Source: Roseibium salinum
GTDB lineage: Bacteria; Pseudomonadota; Alphaproteobacteria; Rhizobiales; Stappiaceae
DNA length: 64,000 nucleotides
Assembly: GCF_026240905.1 (NCBI RefSeq)
Contig: NZ_JAPEVI010000003.1
Span: 1,178,001-1,242,000 of the forward strand
Direction: 5' to 3'
Of the stretch, positions 49,286-58,940 are shown in pieces. How positions within the stretch are numbered: position 1 is the first letter of the stretch; every line of letters begins with the position of its first letter. The translations under genes were made by a program, and so were the position numbers. The notes beneath the pieces were generated by a model. That model was given only the letters and a program-made list of their open reading frames with translations, made no database searches and was not told where the DNA came from.

Positions 49286-50292
49286 ATGGATTTGACATTT
49301 GTAGATATCCTCGCCGCTCAAAAGGCGATTTCGGGCAAGGTTGTCCGAACGCCGCTCCTGCCCTCCCGTTTTCTTTCGGAAACGGCGGGCGTTCCATTTC
49401 ACCTGAAGATGGAAACCATGCAGCCGACCGGGGCTTTCAAGCTGCGCGGGGCGACCAACGCCGCGCAGAATGTCGATCCGGGCACGAACACCCTTACCTG
49501 CTGCTCGACCGGCAATCACGGCCGGAGCGTTGCCTATGCGGCAAGAGAGCTGGGGCTGAAGGCGGTGATCTGCATGTCGTCCCTCGTCCCGAAAACCAAG
49601 ATCGATGGGGTCAGGGCCCTGGGCGCAGAGGTCAGGATCATCGGCACCAGTCAGGACGATGCACTCGCCGAATGCCGGCGGATTGGCAATGAACCGGGCG
49701 TGGCGGATATCTCCCCCTTTGACGATCCGCATGTGATCGCCGGCCAAGGCACCATCGGCGCAGAAGTCCTTGAAGACCTTCCCGACCTCAGGACGCTCCT
49801 CATTCCCCTCTCCGGAGGGGGCTGGCGGCGGGAGTGGCGCTTGCGGCAAAAACGATAAATCCCGGTATCCGGGTCATCGGTCTCACCATGGACCGCGGCG
49901 CGGCGATGCATGCCTCGATCGCGGCCGGACATCCCGTGGAAGTGCCCGAAGTTGCGAGCCTGGCCGATTCTCTCGGGGGCGGCATCGGGCTGGAGAACCG
50001 GCTTTCCTTCAGGATGTGCCGGGATCTTCTTGACGATATCGTCCTGGTCAGTGAAGAGGAAATCTACCGTGGCATGCAGGCGCTCTATTATGAAGACAGC
50101 CATGTTGCCGAGGGCGCCTGTGCCGTCGGCATCGCTGCATGCCTTGCCGGCAAGCTGCCGGACCTGGAAGGACCGGTAGCCACCATCATCACCGGCCGCA
50201 ACGTCGATATGAATCAGTTTACAAGTATCGTCTCCGGTCAGGACATCCTGCTCGGTGACTACCTGCTGAAGGGAGCTGCCTATGCCCCATGA
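49286..50292 (+). CDS. eutB: Hydroxyectoine utilization dehydratase EutB, frame interrupted by a one-base deficit
   Basis: Two frames join into a 335-residue PLP enzyme of the threonine dehydratase fold. The first has METMQPTGAFKLRGATNAAQ with the PLP lysine at residue 52, and TCCSTGNHGRSVAYAARELG. The second resumes at ALAAKTINPGIRVIGLTMDR and ends VDMNQFTSIVSGQDILLGDY. The break is at the SGGG phosphate-binding loop, in a run of five G (49817-49821); a sixth G restores SGGGLAAGVALAAKT. EutB helps convert hydroxyectoine to ectoine. AAGGGGG precedes the ATG, and eutC overlaps its last 11 bases. Confidence 0.92.
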
Positions 50293-51277
50293 GATAAAGC
50301 TTGTGACAGAGACGGAGCTGCGCAGGTCCGTTCATCTGGATCTTGAAGTCATCAATTACATTGAAAACGCCTTTGCCAAACTCGCCACCGAAAAGGTCGT
50401 CATGCCGCCCGTGCTGTCGATGGCGCTTCCCGATGAGAATGCGGAAGTGGACGTGAAAACCGCCTATGTGCCGGGTCTCGACGGCTTTGCGATCAAGGTC
50501 TCCCCGGGATTCTTCAACAATCCCTCTATCGGTCTGCCCAGCCTGAACGGCCTGATGATCCTCTTCTCCGCCAAAACGGGACTGGTGCAGGCCGTGTTTC
50601 TCGACAACGGCTACCTGACCGACATCCGTACGGCCGCGGCCGGCGCCGTTGCCGCACGTCATCTTGCCCCGGACAAGGTGACCACCGCCGGCATTCTCGG
50701 CACGGGCGTTCAGGCTCGGCTACAGATGATTGCCGCCGCAAAGGTCCGCTCAGTCAAGAACGTGCTGATCTGGGGGCGCGACAGCGACAAGGCCGAGCGG
50801 CTCGCAGCGGAAATGACAACGGTGCTGGGCGTCGATGTGAAGGCTGTTGCGGACCGACATGAGCTCGTTGCAAGAAGCCAACTCGTCGTCACCACCACGC
50901 CGGCAAAGAAGTTTCTGCTGGACGCGGACTGCCTGCATCCGGGTCTGCACATCACGGCGATGGGGTCCGACCAGGAAAACAAGAACGAACTGTCTCCGGA
51001 TCTCCTGGCGTGCGCGGACGTTCTGGTCTGTGACCGGATCAGCCAGTGTGAAAAGATGGGCGAATTGAGGACCGCATTGGAAACCGGCCGTCTTGAGTCC
51101 ACTGCCGGTATCCGCGAACTCGGCGAAGTGATCGCGGGACACGCGCCCGGACGGAGCAGCGAAGACCAGATCACCGTGTGCGATCTGACCGGAACCGGCG
51201 TACAGGACACGGCGATCGCCACATTCACGCTGGGAAAAGTCGCGAAAGCTCAAGCTGGAACCACGATAACCGCCTGA
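50282..51277 (+). CDS. eutC: Ectoine utilization protein EutC (ornithine cyclodeaminase family)
   Basis: 331 residues of the ornithine cyclodeaminase/mu-crystallin fold: AFAKLATEKVVMPPVLSMAL, GFAIKVSPGFFNNP, GLVQAVFLDNGYLTDIRTAA, the Rossmann AGILGTGVQARLQMIAA, and HITAMGSDQENKNEL. Together with EutB it is thought to interconvert hydroxyectoine and ectoine through reduction and dehydration steps. Its ATG lies within the last 11 bases of eutB, so the two are translationally coupled. The usual partner EutA (arylmalonate decarboxylase-like) is not in this window. Confidence 0.92.
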   Translation: MPHEIKLVTETELRRSVHLDLEVINYIENAFAKLATEKVVMPPVLSMALPDENAEVDVKTAYVPGLDGFAIKVSPGFFNNPSIGLPSLNGLMILFSAKTGLVQAVFLDNGYLTDIRTAAAGAVAARHLAPDKVTTAGILGTGVQARLQMIAAAKVRSVKNVLIWGRDSDKAERLAAEMTTVLGVDVKAVADRHELVARSQLVVTTTPAKKFLLDADCLHPGLHITAMGSDQENKNELSPDLLACADVLVCDRISQCEKMGELRTALETGRLESTAGIRELGEVIAGHAPGRSSEDQITVCDLTGTGVQDTAIATFTLGKVAKAQAGTTITA

Positions 51278-51285
51278 AAGCTTTC

Positions 51286-51801
51286 ATGATCAAACTGGAC
51301 AATAGAGATCTGGACATCCTCAAGGTGCTGTCGCGGGAGGGCCGCATTTCGAAAGCCGATCTTGCCAAGCGCATCAACCTGAGCCCGAGCCCCTGCTGGA
51401 AAAGGCTGGAACGGCTGGAAAGCGCAGGGATCATCGAGGGCTATTCCGCCAACATCTCGCTCAAGAACCTCGGTCCCCATGTCACCGTGTTCGTGACAGT
51501 TGAACTGGAACACCACCGCGCGGAATACTTCCAGAAATTCGAACGGGCGATCCGCGAATATGAGGCGGTAACGGCCTGCTGGGCCATTGGCGGCGGTCTC
51601 GATTACCTGATGCAGATCGTTGCCCGCGACATCGATGCCTATCAGCGGTTCATGGATGCCCTGCTGGACCGCGAACTGAGCGTGGTACGCTACTTCACCT
51701 ACGTGGTCACCAAACCGGTGAAGCAGAACGCCGGGCTTCCGCTCGATGACCTGTACGCAGGACTGCTGGGAACCGAATCCGACGCCGACCGCAGCGAATG
51801 A
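51286..51801 (+). CDS. AsnC/Lrp-family regulator (DoeX-like)
   Basis: 171 residues. HTH: LDNRDLDILKVLSREGRISKADLAKRINLSPSPCWKRLERLESAGII. The RAM/AsnC ligand domain has GPHVTVFVTVELEHHRAEYF and ACWAIGGGLDYLMQIVARDI. In other ectoine degraders an AsnC-type protein (DoeX/AsnC) sits at this position between eutC and the dehydrogenase gene and responds to the pathway intermediate. The start at 51286 is 8 bases after eutC, so it is in the same operon. Confidence 0.9.
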   Translation: MIKLDNRDLDILKVLSREGRISKADLAKRINLSPSPCWKRLERLESAGIIEGYSANISLKNLGPHVTVFVTVELEHHRAEYFQKFERAIREYEAVTACWAIGGGLDYLMQIVARDIDAYQRFMDALLDRELSVVRYFTYVVTKPVKQNAGLPLDDLYAGLLGTESDADRSE

Positions 51802-51860
51802 GAACGAAACGCCCCTATTTTTCCTGAACTTTGGTCGTTTCGTTCCGCCATCGGGATTTA

Positions 51861-51892
51861 GGCTGAGCCTGTCATTGATATGAGGCTCAGCC
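51861..51892 (+). promoter_or_regulatory. Stem-loop covering the doeC ribosome-binding site
   Basis: GGCTGAGCCT (51861-51870) and AGGCTCAGCC (51883-51892) are exact reverse complements around a 12-base loop. The right arm contains the GAGG Shine-Dalgarno sequence and ends directly against the ATG at 51893. No T-tract follows, so termination is unlikely; it could regulate translation or bind the AsnC protein as DNA. Confidence 0.6.
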
Positions 51893-53389
51893 ATGAAAAA
51901 CCTGACACGTTCCGACGCGCCACTGACGACATCATTGTTCGGCCAGATCAAGAACCGCCATCTTCTCCGCAGTTTCGGTTACGTGGACGGCCGCTGGCTG
52001 GATGCGGAAAACGGCGACGTTTTCACGGTGACCGATCCCGCGGACGGCAGCTGGCTGGGCGACGTTTCGAAACTATCAGGCAAGCAGGCCGAAGATGCTA
52101 TCAGCCGCGCGGATTCGGCTTTCAAGGCCTGGGCGGCCTTGTTGCCGCAGGAGCGGGCCGGCCACCTGCAGGCCTGGCATGCGCTGATCCTTGAAAACAA
52201 GGAAGATCTGGCGCTGATCATGACCCGCGAACAGGGCAAGCCGATTTCGGAAGCGCGGGGGGAAATCGACTACGCCGCCTCGTTCATCGAATTTTATGCC
52301 GAAGAAGCAAAACGCCCCAACATCGAGAGCATTACCTCCCACCTTTCCGACGCCGAGATGGAAATTTGGCGTGAACCTGTGGGTGTTGCGGCCCTGATCA
52401 CACCCTGGAACTTTCCCTCCGCGATGATCACCCGCAAAGCCGCCGGCGCGCTTGCGGCAGGCTGTACCGTCCTGGTTCACCCCTCTGAGGAAACGCCCTT
52501 CTCCGCGCTGGCGCTGGCGGAACTGGCGGACAAGGCCGGATTGCCCGCGGGCGTTTTCAACGTGCTTCCCGGCAATGCACCGGAGATCGTCGCCCCCTGG
52601 ATGGAGGATCCGCGTGTTCGGGCCGTGTCCTTCACCGGTTCGACGGAAATCGGCCGCTTGCTCTACCGGCAGAGCGCGGAGACGGTCAAACGGCTGGTGC
52701 TGGAACTCGGCGGTCACGCGCCCTTCATCGTCTTTGCCGATGCGGATCTGGACCATGCGGTGGAGCATGCTATTGCCGCCAAGTTTGCGACGTCTGGCCA
52801 GGACTGCCTCGGAGCGAACCGGTTTCTCGTCGAGCGCCCGGTCTATGACGCCTTTTGCAAGGCCTTCGCGGAACGCACGTCGGCGCTCACGGTGGGCGCC
52901 GGCATCGATGATCCGGATATCGGGCCGCTGATGCACGAACGTGCCGTGGCAAAGCAGGAAGCCCATGTGCGGGACGCACTCGAGCGGGGAGCAAAGCTGC
53001 TCGCCGGCGGAAAGCGGCACGCGGCGGGGCCGCTGTTCTATCAGCCGACAGTTCTTGCCGACGTTCCCGGCGATGCGGCGATCTTCCGGGAGGAAACCTT
53101 CGGCCCTGTCGCGGCGCTCGCGCCGTTCGATACGGAAGAGGAAGCTATTTCCCGGGCCAATGACACAGAATACGGCCTGATTGCCTATCTGCACACGCAG
53201 GATCCCCGGCGGATCTACCGCGCCAGCCGCGCCCTGCAATACGGCATGGTTGGCGTGAACCGGACGAAGGTCACGGGCTATCCGATCCCGTTCGGCGGCG
53301 TGAAGCAGTCGGGTCTTGGCCGCGAAGGGGCCCGCTACGGGCTCGAGGCCTTCACCGAAATCAAATATGTCTGCCGCGATTGGAGCTGA
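51893..53389 (+). CDS. doeC: Aldehyde dehydrogenase, probable aspartate-semialdehyde dehydrogenase of ectoine catabolism (DoeC)
   Basis: 498 residues of the succinate-semialdehyde dehydrogenase-like ALDH group. TPWNFPSAMITRKAAGALAAG, SFTGSTEIGRLLYR, the catalytic Glu in LELGGHAPFIVF and catalytic Cys in SGQDCLGANRF are all intact, as is EETFGPVAAL. In the ectoine route it oxidises L-aspartate semialdehyde to aspartate. Annotation pipelines often call it succinate-semialdehyde dehydrogenase; the neighbourhood decides for DoeC/Ssd. It is 91 bases after the AsnC gene, the largest gap in this operon, with the stem-loop in between. Confidence 0.88.
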   Translation: MKNLTRSDAPLTTSLFGQIKNRHLLRSFGYVDGRWLDAENGDVFTVTDPADGSWLGDVSKLSGKQAEDAISRADSAFKAWAALLPQERAGHLQAWHALILENKEDLALIMTREQGKPISEARGEIDYAASFIEFYAEEAKRPNIESITSHLSDAEMEIWREPVGVAALITPWNFPSAMITRKAAGALAAGCTVLVHPSEETPFSALALAELADKAGLPAGVFNVLPGNAPEIVAPWMEDPRVRAVSFTGSTEIGRLLYRQSAETVKRLVLELGGHAPFIVFADADLDHAVEHAIAAKFATSGQDCLGANRFLVERPVYDAFCKAFAERTSALTVGAGIDDPDIGPLMHERAVAKQEAHVRDALERGAKLLAGGKRHAAGPLFYQPTVLADVPGDAAIFREETFGPVAALAPFDTEEEAISRANDTEYGLIAYLHTQDPRRIYRASRALQYGMVGVNRTKVTGYPIPFGGVKQSGLGREGARYGLEAFTEIKYVCRDWS

Positions 53390-53420
53390 GCCATTCCGGC
53401 CCAATCAGAGAGGAAAAATC

Positions 53421-54788
53421 ATGCTTAGAAACGATCAATTGGACGCCTGGGACCGGGAAAACTTCTTTCACCCGTCGACACATCTGGCTCAGCATGCGCG
53501 CGGAGAAAGCCCCAACCGCATCGTCACCGGCGGCAGCGGCGTCTTCATCGAAGACAGGGACGGCACGAAGCTGCTGGATGCCTTTGCGGGGCTATACTGC
53601 GTCAATGTCGGCTACGGCCGCACCGAAATTGCCGAGGCCATTGCCGAACAGGCAAAGGAACTGGCCTATTACCATGCCTATGTCGGCCACGGCACCGAGG
53701 CCGCCATCACCCTTGCCAAGATGGTCCTGGACCGGGCGCCGGATCACATGTCCAAGGTCTATTTCGGCCTTGGCGGATCCGATGCGAACGAGACGAACAT
53801 CAAGCTGATCTGGTACTACAACAATATTCTCGGCCGTCCGGAAAAGAAGAAGATCATCTCGCGCTGGCGCGGCTATCACGGCTCCGGCCTGATGACCGGC
53901 TCGCTGACGGGGCTCGAGCTCTTTCACAAGAAATTCGACCTGCCGCTCGACACGGTCCTGCACACGGTTGCGCCGGACTACTTCCGCCGTGAGGATCTCT
54001 CGATGTCGGAAGCCGATTTCGTTGCTTATTGTGCGGCGGAACTGGAAGCGCTGATCGAGCGTGAAGGCGCCGATACGATTGCGGCCTTCATCGGCGAACC
54101 GGCCCTTGGAACCGGCGGCATCGTGCCTCCCCCGGCAGGCTATTGGGAAGCGATCCAGAAGGTACTGAAGAAATACGATATTCTGCTGATTGCCGATGAA
54201 GTCGTATCGGGTTTCGGACGGCTCGGCAGCATGTTCGGCTCGGATCATTATCAGATGGAACCGGATTTCATCACCATAGCCAAGGGCTTGACCTCAGCCT
54301 ATGCACCGCTCTCCGGCTCGATCGTGTCGAAGAAGGTCTGGAAGGTGCTGGAAGACGGAACCGATGAATTCGGCCCGATCGGCCATGGCTGGACCTATTC
54401 TGCCCATCCCATCGGTGCTGCCGCAGGCGTCGCCAATCTCGAGCTGATCGACAAGCTCAACCTGATCGAAAACGCCGGAACCACGGGCGCCTATTTCAAG
54501 GAAGCCCTGAAGGCGGAACTTGGCAGTCATGCGAATGTGGGCGACATCCGCGGCGAAGGCCTGCTGTGCGCCATTGAGTTCGTCGAAGACAAGGACAGCA
54601 GAACCTTCTTCGATCCGGCCCGGAAAACCGGTCCCCAGGTCGCGGGAGCCCTTCTGAAGGAAGGCGTCATCGGACGGGCCATGCCGCAGGGCGACATTCT
54701 CGGCTTCGCGCCGCCGCTCTGCATCACCCGGAGCGAGATCGACAAGGTCGTCACCGCCACAGGCAAGGCGGTGCGTTCGGTCCTTTAG
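53421..54788 (+). CDS. doeD: Class III aminotransferase, probable diaminobutyrate transaminase of ectoine catabolism (DoeD)
   Basis: 455 residues. Fold-type I class III features: GLYCVNVGYGRTEIAEAIAE, YFGLGGSDANETNIKLIWYY, SRWRGYHGSG, DILLIADEVVSGFGRLGS with the PLP-binding Asp, and ITIAKGLTSAYAPLSG with the Schiff-base lysine. It should convert L-2,4-diaminobutyrate to aspartate semialdehyde, the substrate of DoeC. AGAGAGG precedes the ATG at 53421, 31 bases after doeC. It is the last gene of the operon and is followed by a strong terminator. Confidence 0.9.
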   Translation: MLRNDQLDAWDRENFFHPSTHLAQHARGESPNRIVTGGSGVFIEDRDGTKLLDAFAGLYCVNVGYGRTEIAEAIAEQAKELAYYHAYVGHGTEAAITLAKMVLDRAPDHMSKVYFGLGGSDANETNIKLIWYYNNILGRPEKKKIISRWRGYHGSGLMTGSLTGLELFHKKFDLPLDTVLHTVAPDYFRREDLSMSEADFVAYCAAELEALIEREGADTIAAFIGEPALGTGGIVPPPAGYWEAIQKVLKKYDILLIADEVVSGFGRLGSMFGSDHYQMEPDFITIAKGLTSAYAPLSGSIVSKKVWKVLEDGTDEFGPIGHGWTYSAHPIGAAAGVANLELIDKLNLIENAGTTGAYFKEALKAELGSHANVGDIRGEGLLCAIEFVEDKDSRTFFDPARKTGPQVAGALLKEGVIGRAMPQGDILGFAPPLCITRSEIDKVVTATGKAVRSVL

Positions 54789-54793
54789 TCTTC

Positions 54794-54822
54794 AAGGCCG
54801 GCCGTCACCGATGGCCGGCCTT
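54794..54822. terminator. Bidirectional terminator after doeD
   Basis: AAGGCCGGCC pairs perfectly with GGCCGGCCTT around a 9-base loop. The right arm lies inside the last codons of the convergent ABC exporter gene, so the two operons share one compact terminator. Confidence 0.85.
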
Positions 54823-57027
54823 CGCCGTTTCCCCCATCAGCACGGGCACTACCTGGTCAGGCGTGCCCATCATGGCGATCTGGCCCGATTTCAAAACGAC
54901 CACGCGGTCCGCCATTTTCATGTGACTGGGTCGCTGCGTGTTGATCAGGATGGTTGCCTTGCCGTGCAATGCACGGATCATTTCCATAAATTTCCGGTCG
55001 CCTTCGAAATCAAGATGCGTGCCCGGATTGTCGAACAGGTAAAACGAGACGGATTTGACCAGCGTCCGGGCCAGCACGATGCGCTGTTTCATGTTGTCCG
55101 GCACCTGCTTGAGAAGTTCGCCGTTGAGGCGCGTTTCGAGGCCGTCAAAATTCTCCACGAGATAGGGCAAGAGGCCGAGTTTGTCGGTTACTTCCGTCAA
55201 CCGTTCGTCGCTTGCGCCCGGATCTGCCAGAAGCAGGTTCTGCTTCACGGTACCGTAGAAGAAATCGAGGTCGTCCGGTGCATAACCGATCGATGATCTC
55301 CACTCGGCCGCATCCAGCTGCCTGACATCCAGCCCGTCAAACAGGATGGAGCCGACCTGAGGCTGAAACAGCCCGGTGATCGCTTGGAAAAGAGCGGTTT
55401 TCCCTGACCCGCTCGGACCTGTAATGGCGACCAGTTCGCCCTCCCTGACGGTCAGCTCTAGGCCTTTCAGCGCTGCTTCCGTCGCTCCCGGATATCTCAG
55501 GACTAGCGAGGAGATCTTCAGGTCGCCGTGAATGTCGCGCTTGATCTTGGGAAGGTGTCCGGGCTCCCGCTCCAGCGGCACCTTCATAAGATTGTTGATC
55601 TGTTCGATGACCGTGCGGCTTTGCGCAAGTTGGGTGATGCTCAAGAAGGCCTGGTTCATCGGGTTCAGCACCCGCCAGGAGAGGGCCATGGTCGCGATCA
55701 GCGCGCCGAGGCTCATTTCCTCTTCCATCACCATCATCGCCCCGATCCCCAATACCAGGACGCCGCAAATGGTCATGAGTGTCTGGGAGACGGTCTGCAG
55801 GATATGGGTCAGACTGCGTGCGTGGATGTTGAGCTTGTTGAAACGTGCGGAAAGTGCCGTAAACCGCTCCAGCCAAATGTCGTCCACCGAAAGGTTGCGA
55901 AGGGCCCGCTGGTTGCGGAAGGTCTCGATCATGAAGCTGTTCAGCTTCGACTTCTGCTCGCCGACCATGGCGACTTCCCGCTGCACCTTGGGCAGCACAT
56001 AGACTGCCAGCAACGCATAGATCATCAGAAGTGCAAGCGGCGGAAGCGCGACGGGACCACCGATCAGGAAGATGGCGAGAATGAAAATCACCGAGAACGG
56101 TACGTCGATGATGGCGTTGAAAACCGCGCTCTGAAAGATATCCCGGACGCTGTCGAAATAGCGCAAGCGCATCACCTGCGTTCCGATCGGCGCATCGGAC
56201 AACATCGGATACGGCAGGTGGAGAATGCGTTCAAAGGTCTTTGTACCGACAATCGCGTCGATCCGGCCGCCAAGATAGGATTGAAGCAGGTTCTTCGTTC
56301 GTCTGAGGGCCAGTTCACAAACGAGAATGATGGCAATTCCGACAGCCATGGTCATGAGCACGTCAAGCGACTTTGCGCCCATGGCCTTGTCGTAAATGGC
56401 CATTATGAAAAGAGGGGGACCAAGCGCCATGATGTTGAGAACGAAGCCCAGAGCCAGAATCGCGACGATGCTGCCGCGGAAGCGCTTGGCGACCGAGGAA
56501 AACCAGCTTCGGTTGTTTTGAACCCGGCTGTCGTCCTGCTCTTCCTCACGAACCAGGTAGATCTCGTTTTTCAGGATCTCGCCCGAGGAGAGAATGACCG
56601 CCTCACCTTCCCTTCCCGAATAGGCCCGAATGTCACCGGTCTCGGTGCGGCTGGCCAGAACCTGCACGTCGCCGCCGACGAGGCGCAGGCAGGGAAACTG
56701 GTTCGGCGCCAGTTCACTCGCGGTGCCCCTGAAGACCGACGTCGCGACATTCAGCCGGTTCAGGACGGTCCTGAGATCCTGGAACGTTTCCACGTGATCG
56801 AAATGGGGCAAAGCTTCAAAGAGAAGACGGTCATTGCCCTGCCAGCGCATCTCCCGAAGCAGCGGCACCAGGCAGGCTTCGGCAGGTGCCGCGGACCGGT
56901 CCGGTCGGGCGCCGCCTTTTTCCGGCATGGAATTGCCAATCAGTTCCGCCGAAAGCTCTTCCCACTGCCTGTGAACCACATTGTCCTGTCCAGCGGGTTC
57001 TTCGAGGTTATAGAGGGTTCTGCTCAC
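54805..57027 (-). CDS. Type I secretion ABC exporter subunit A, N-terminal C39-like domain, degenerate ATPase motifs
   Basis: 740 residues. Residues about 50-160 resemble a catalytically dead C39-like domain. Membrane segments span about 185-460. In the nucleotide-binding domain the Walker A GPSGSGKT (537-544) is intact, but the rest is eroded. The LSGGQ signature is replaced by LLKQVPDNMKQR. Walker B reads YLFDNPG, so the catalytic Glu is Asn. The H-loop region reads NTQRP, with Gln where His is expected. The start overlaps the end of subunit B by ATGA, implying a coupled heterodimer. With the adjacent RTX adhesin and HlyD genes it should form the secretion system for that adhesin. Confidence 0.88.
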   Translation of the reverse strand: MSRTLYNLEEPAGQDNVVHRQWEELSAELIGNSMPEKGGARPDRSAAPAEACLVPLLREMRWQGNDRLLFEALPHFDHVETFQDLRTVLNRLNVATSVFRGTASELAPNQFPCLRLVGGDVQVLASRTETGDIRAYSGREGEAVILSSGEILKNEIYLVREEEQDDSRVQNNRSWFSSVAKRFRGSIVAILALGFVLNIMALGPPLFIMAIYDKAMGAKSLDVLMTMAVGIAIILVCELALRRTKNLLQSYLGGRIDAIVGTKTFERILHLPYPMLSDAPIGTQVMRLRYFDSVRDIFQSAVFNAIIDVPFSVIFILAIFLIGGPVALPPLALLMIYALLAVYVLPKVQREVAMVGEQKSKLNSFMIETFRNQRALRNLSVDDIWLERFTALSARFNKLNIHARSLTHILQTVSQTLMTICGVLVLGIGAMMVMEEEMSLGALIATMALSWRVLNPMNQAFLSITQLAQSRTVIEQINNLMKVPLEREPGHLPKIKRDIHGDLKISSLVLRYPGATEAALKGLELTVREGELVAITGPSGSGKTALFQAITGLFQPQVGSILFDGLDVRQLDAAEWRSSIGYAPDDLDFFYGTVKQNLLLADPGASDERLTEVTDKLGLLPYLVENFDGLETRLNGELLKQVPDNMKQRIVLARTLVKSVSFYLFDNPGTHLDFEGDRKFMEMIRALHGKATILINTQRPSHMKMADRVVVLKSGQIAMMGTPDQVVPVLMGETAKAGHR

Positions 57028-58787
57028 GCCGTTGCCCCCGCTTTCGCGGACCTGTCCGGAGCCTTCATGCCGGCAAGGGCGTGAATTCTTCCGTCCCGGA
57101 TTTCGTACTGCTGGTCGGCCACCGCGAGCATCGAAGGCCGGTGACTGATGATGACGACCGTCAGAAAACCCTTCAGACGCTGCAGCGCGTCGGTGAGTGC
57201 CTTCTCGGCCTGCTGGTCCAGTTGAGCGTTTGCCTCATCTAGGATCAGTATCCTGGGTTCGCCGGCCAGCGCGCGGGCGATGCAGATCCGCTGCAGCGTT
57301 GCCGAGGGAACCTTGCCGCCGAGATCGGACCCGAGCTGGGTCTCATACCCTTTCGGCAACAGGTGAATCTCCTTTTCAAGGCCGATGAGTTTCGCCGCCA
57401 TACGCGCGTGAGCGATATCTGACACGGCCCCGAACATGGTGATGTTCTCGAGGATCGATCCATTGAATATAGCGGGCTGGTTGTCCACGTAGGCCACGGT
57501 CTTGCGCAAGGCGTGCTCGTAAGGGCCGTCATAATCCTGGCCACCGATCATGACCTTGCCGGTTGTCGGTAACAGTTCCCCCGTCAGGAGTTTCATCAGT
57601 GTGGACTTGCCGCTGCCATCGGCGCCGCGGAACCCCACGAAACGTCCGGATGCTACGGTAAGGTTCACGTCCGAAAACACTTTCCGGCGCCCTTCCCCAA
57701 GTTCCACCGAAACATTTACGAGGTTGAGCGAACCATCCGTCTCAAACGGAAGCGCTTCCTGGTGCCTGACCGGTGGCAACTGGAAAAGGTCATTGACCTG
57801 CTGATAGTCGTGCCTCAGACGCTGCATGTCCGTGAGCTGGTTGATGGCCCGCAGGAAGGGCTGAACGAACTGGCCGGACAAAAGTGTGCTGGCGGCGACC
57901 CCGCCGATACTGAAACCGCCGTTGATCACCATCATCGCCCCGAACAGCACCACAAAGACCGTTGTCAGGGTACCGAACAGCGCCGACGCGTCCCGTGCCT
58001 GGCCGGACAGGCGCATATATCTCGCGCTCAGTTTGGCGGCTGCCTTCTGAAGGCGCTCGAAGCGACGCATGATCAGCGCTTCCATCGCCTGGGACTTTAC
58101 GGTTTTTGCCCCGGACAGGACCTCAAGTATGAAGTCGGATTTCCGGTCGTCCTGATCCGCCCGGTCTGCAACGACCTGCTGAAGAACCCTGTTCCGGCGC
58201 AGCGCGAAGAACATGAATGCGCCGAGCAGGCAGACCGGGACGAGCGCCAGAGGCCCGGCAATGAACGCGAGAACGGCGAGAAAGATACCGCCGGCGGGCA
58301 AATCAATCGCAAGCAGCCTTGCCTGATCGCCATAATGGTCGGCGATCGACTGAAGGGAGCGGAGCTGATGCACCTGTACGGAAACAGGCGTCTTGGCGAA
58401 CAGGGAGGGATCGGCATCGAGCACGCGCCGGAAAAGTTCGGCATGGGCCTGGTGATTGAAACTTGCACCAAGGCGGCCGACGACGACGGCTCTTGCAACC
58501 TTGATGAAGGCATCGGCGATCAGAACGCCCACAACGCCAAGCATCAGGACCAGCAGAGTATCCGTAGCAGTGTTGGGCACAACCCGGTCATAGACCTGCA
58601 GAATCGCCAGCGGCATCGCCAGGCTGAGCAGATTTGCGAAGATGGAGGCTATGATAACGTCACGCGGCAGACCCGGGGAGGAAATCCGCGTCCCGGACGG
58701 CGAGTGACGGATCCTCAGCCGGGGGAGAAAGAATGACGAATGAACCGAGTTCAGCATGTATGTGCCAGAGTCTAATGCGTGCTGCAT
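57024..58787 (-). CDS. Type I secretion ABC exporter subunit B
   Basis: 587 residues with no C39-like domain. Membrane segments lie between about 42 and 320. Walker A is GADGSGKS (388-395), Walker B ILILDEAN (512-519) keeps the catalytic Glu, and the H-loop is IISHRP (His 549). The signature motif is again unusual: GGKVPSATLQR instead of LSGGQ. In an ABC heterodimer this subunit would supply the working Walker motifs, and subunit A the degenerate ones. It is the first gene of the pair, transcribed away from the adhesin; 153 bases separate their starts. An alternative start is at 58757. Confidence 0.88.
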   Translation of the reverse strand: MQHALDSGTYMLNSVHSSFFLPRLRIRHSPSGTRISSPGLPRDVIIASIFANLLSLAMPLAILQVYDRVVPNTATDTLLVLMLGVVGVLIADAFIKVARAVVVGRLGASFNHQAHAELFRRVLDADPSLFAKTPVSVQVHQLRSLQSIADHYGDQARLLAIDLPAGGIFLAVLAFIAGPLALVPVCLLGAFMFFALRRNRVLQQVVADRADQDDRKSDFILEVLSGAKTVKSQAMEALIMRRFERLQKAAAKLSARYMRLSGQARDASALFGTLTTVFVVLFGAMMVINGGFSIGGVAASTLLSGQFVQPFLRAINQLTDMQRLRHDYQQVNDLFQLPPVRHQEALPFETDGSLNLVNVSVELGEGRRKVFSDVNLTVASGRFVGFRGADGSGKSTLMKLLTGELLPTTGKVMIGGQDYDGPYEHALRKTVAYVDNQPAIFNGSILENITMFGAVSDIAHARMAAKLIGLEKEIHLLPKGYETQLGSDLGGKVPSATLQRICIARALAGEPRILILDEANAQLDQQAEKALTDALQRLKGFLTVVIISHRPSMLAVADQQYEIRDGRIHALAGMKAPDRSAKAGATA

Positions 58788-58940
58788 TAAACTGTGCCGA
58801 TCGGGTTTAAAAACCGTTTACCCTACGGTGTATTTTCTGAATTTTATTAGAACTAACCTTCAGATTCTACGTTCAATTTTTCGCTTTGTTAAGGACGCCG
58901 TCGTTCATTGTCCTGACAGGAACCATGCGGATAGCGGGCG

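Noticed and set aside
55528-57084. A 518-codon plus-strand frame
   Set aside because: Antisense of the ABC exporter subunit A; no recognisable protein features.
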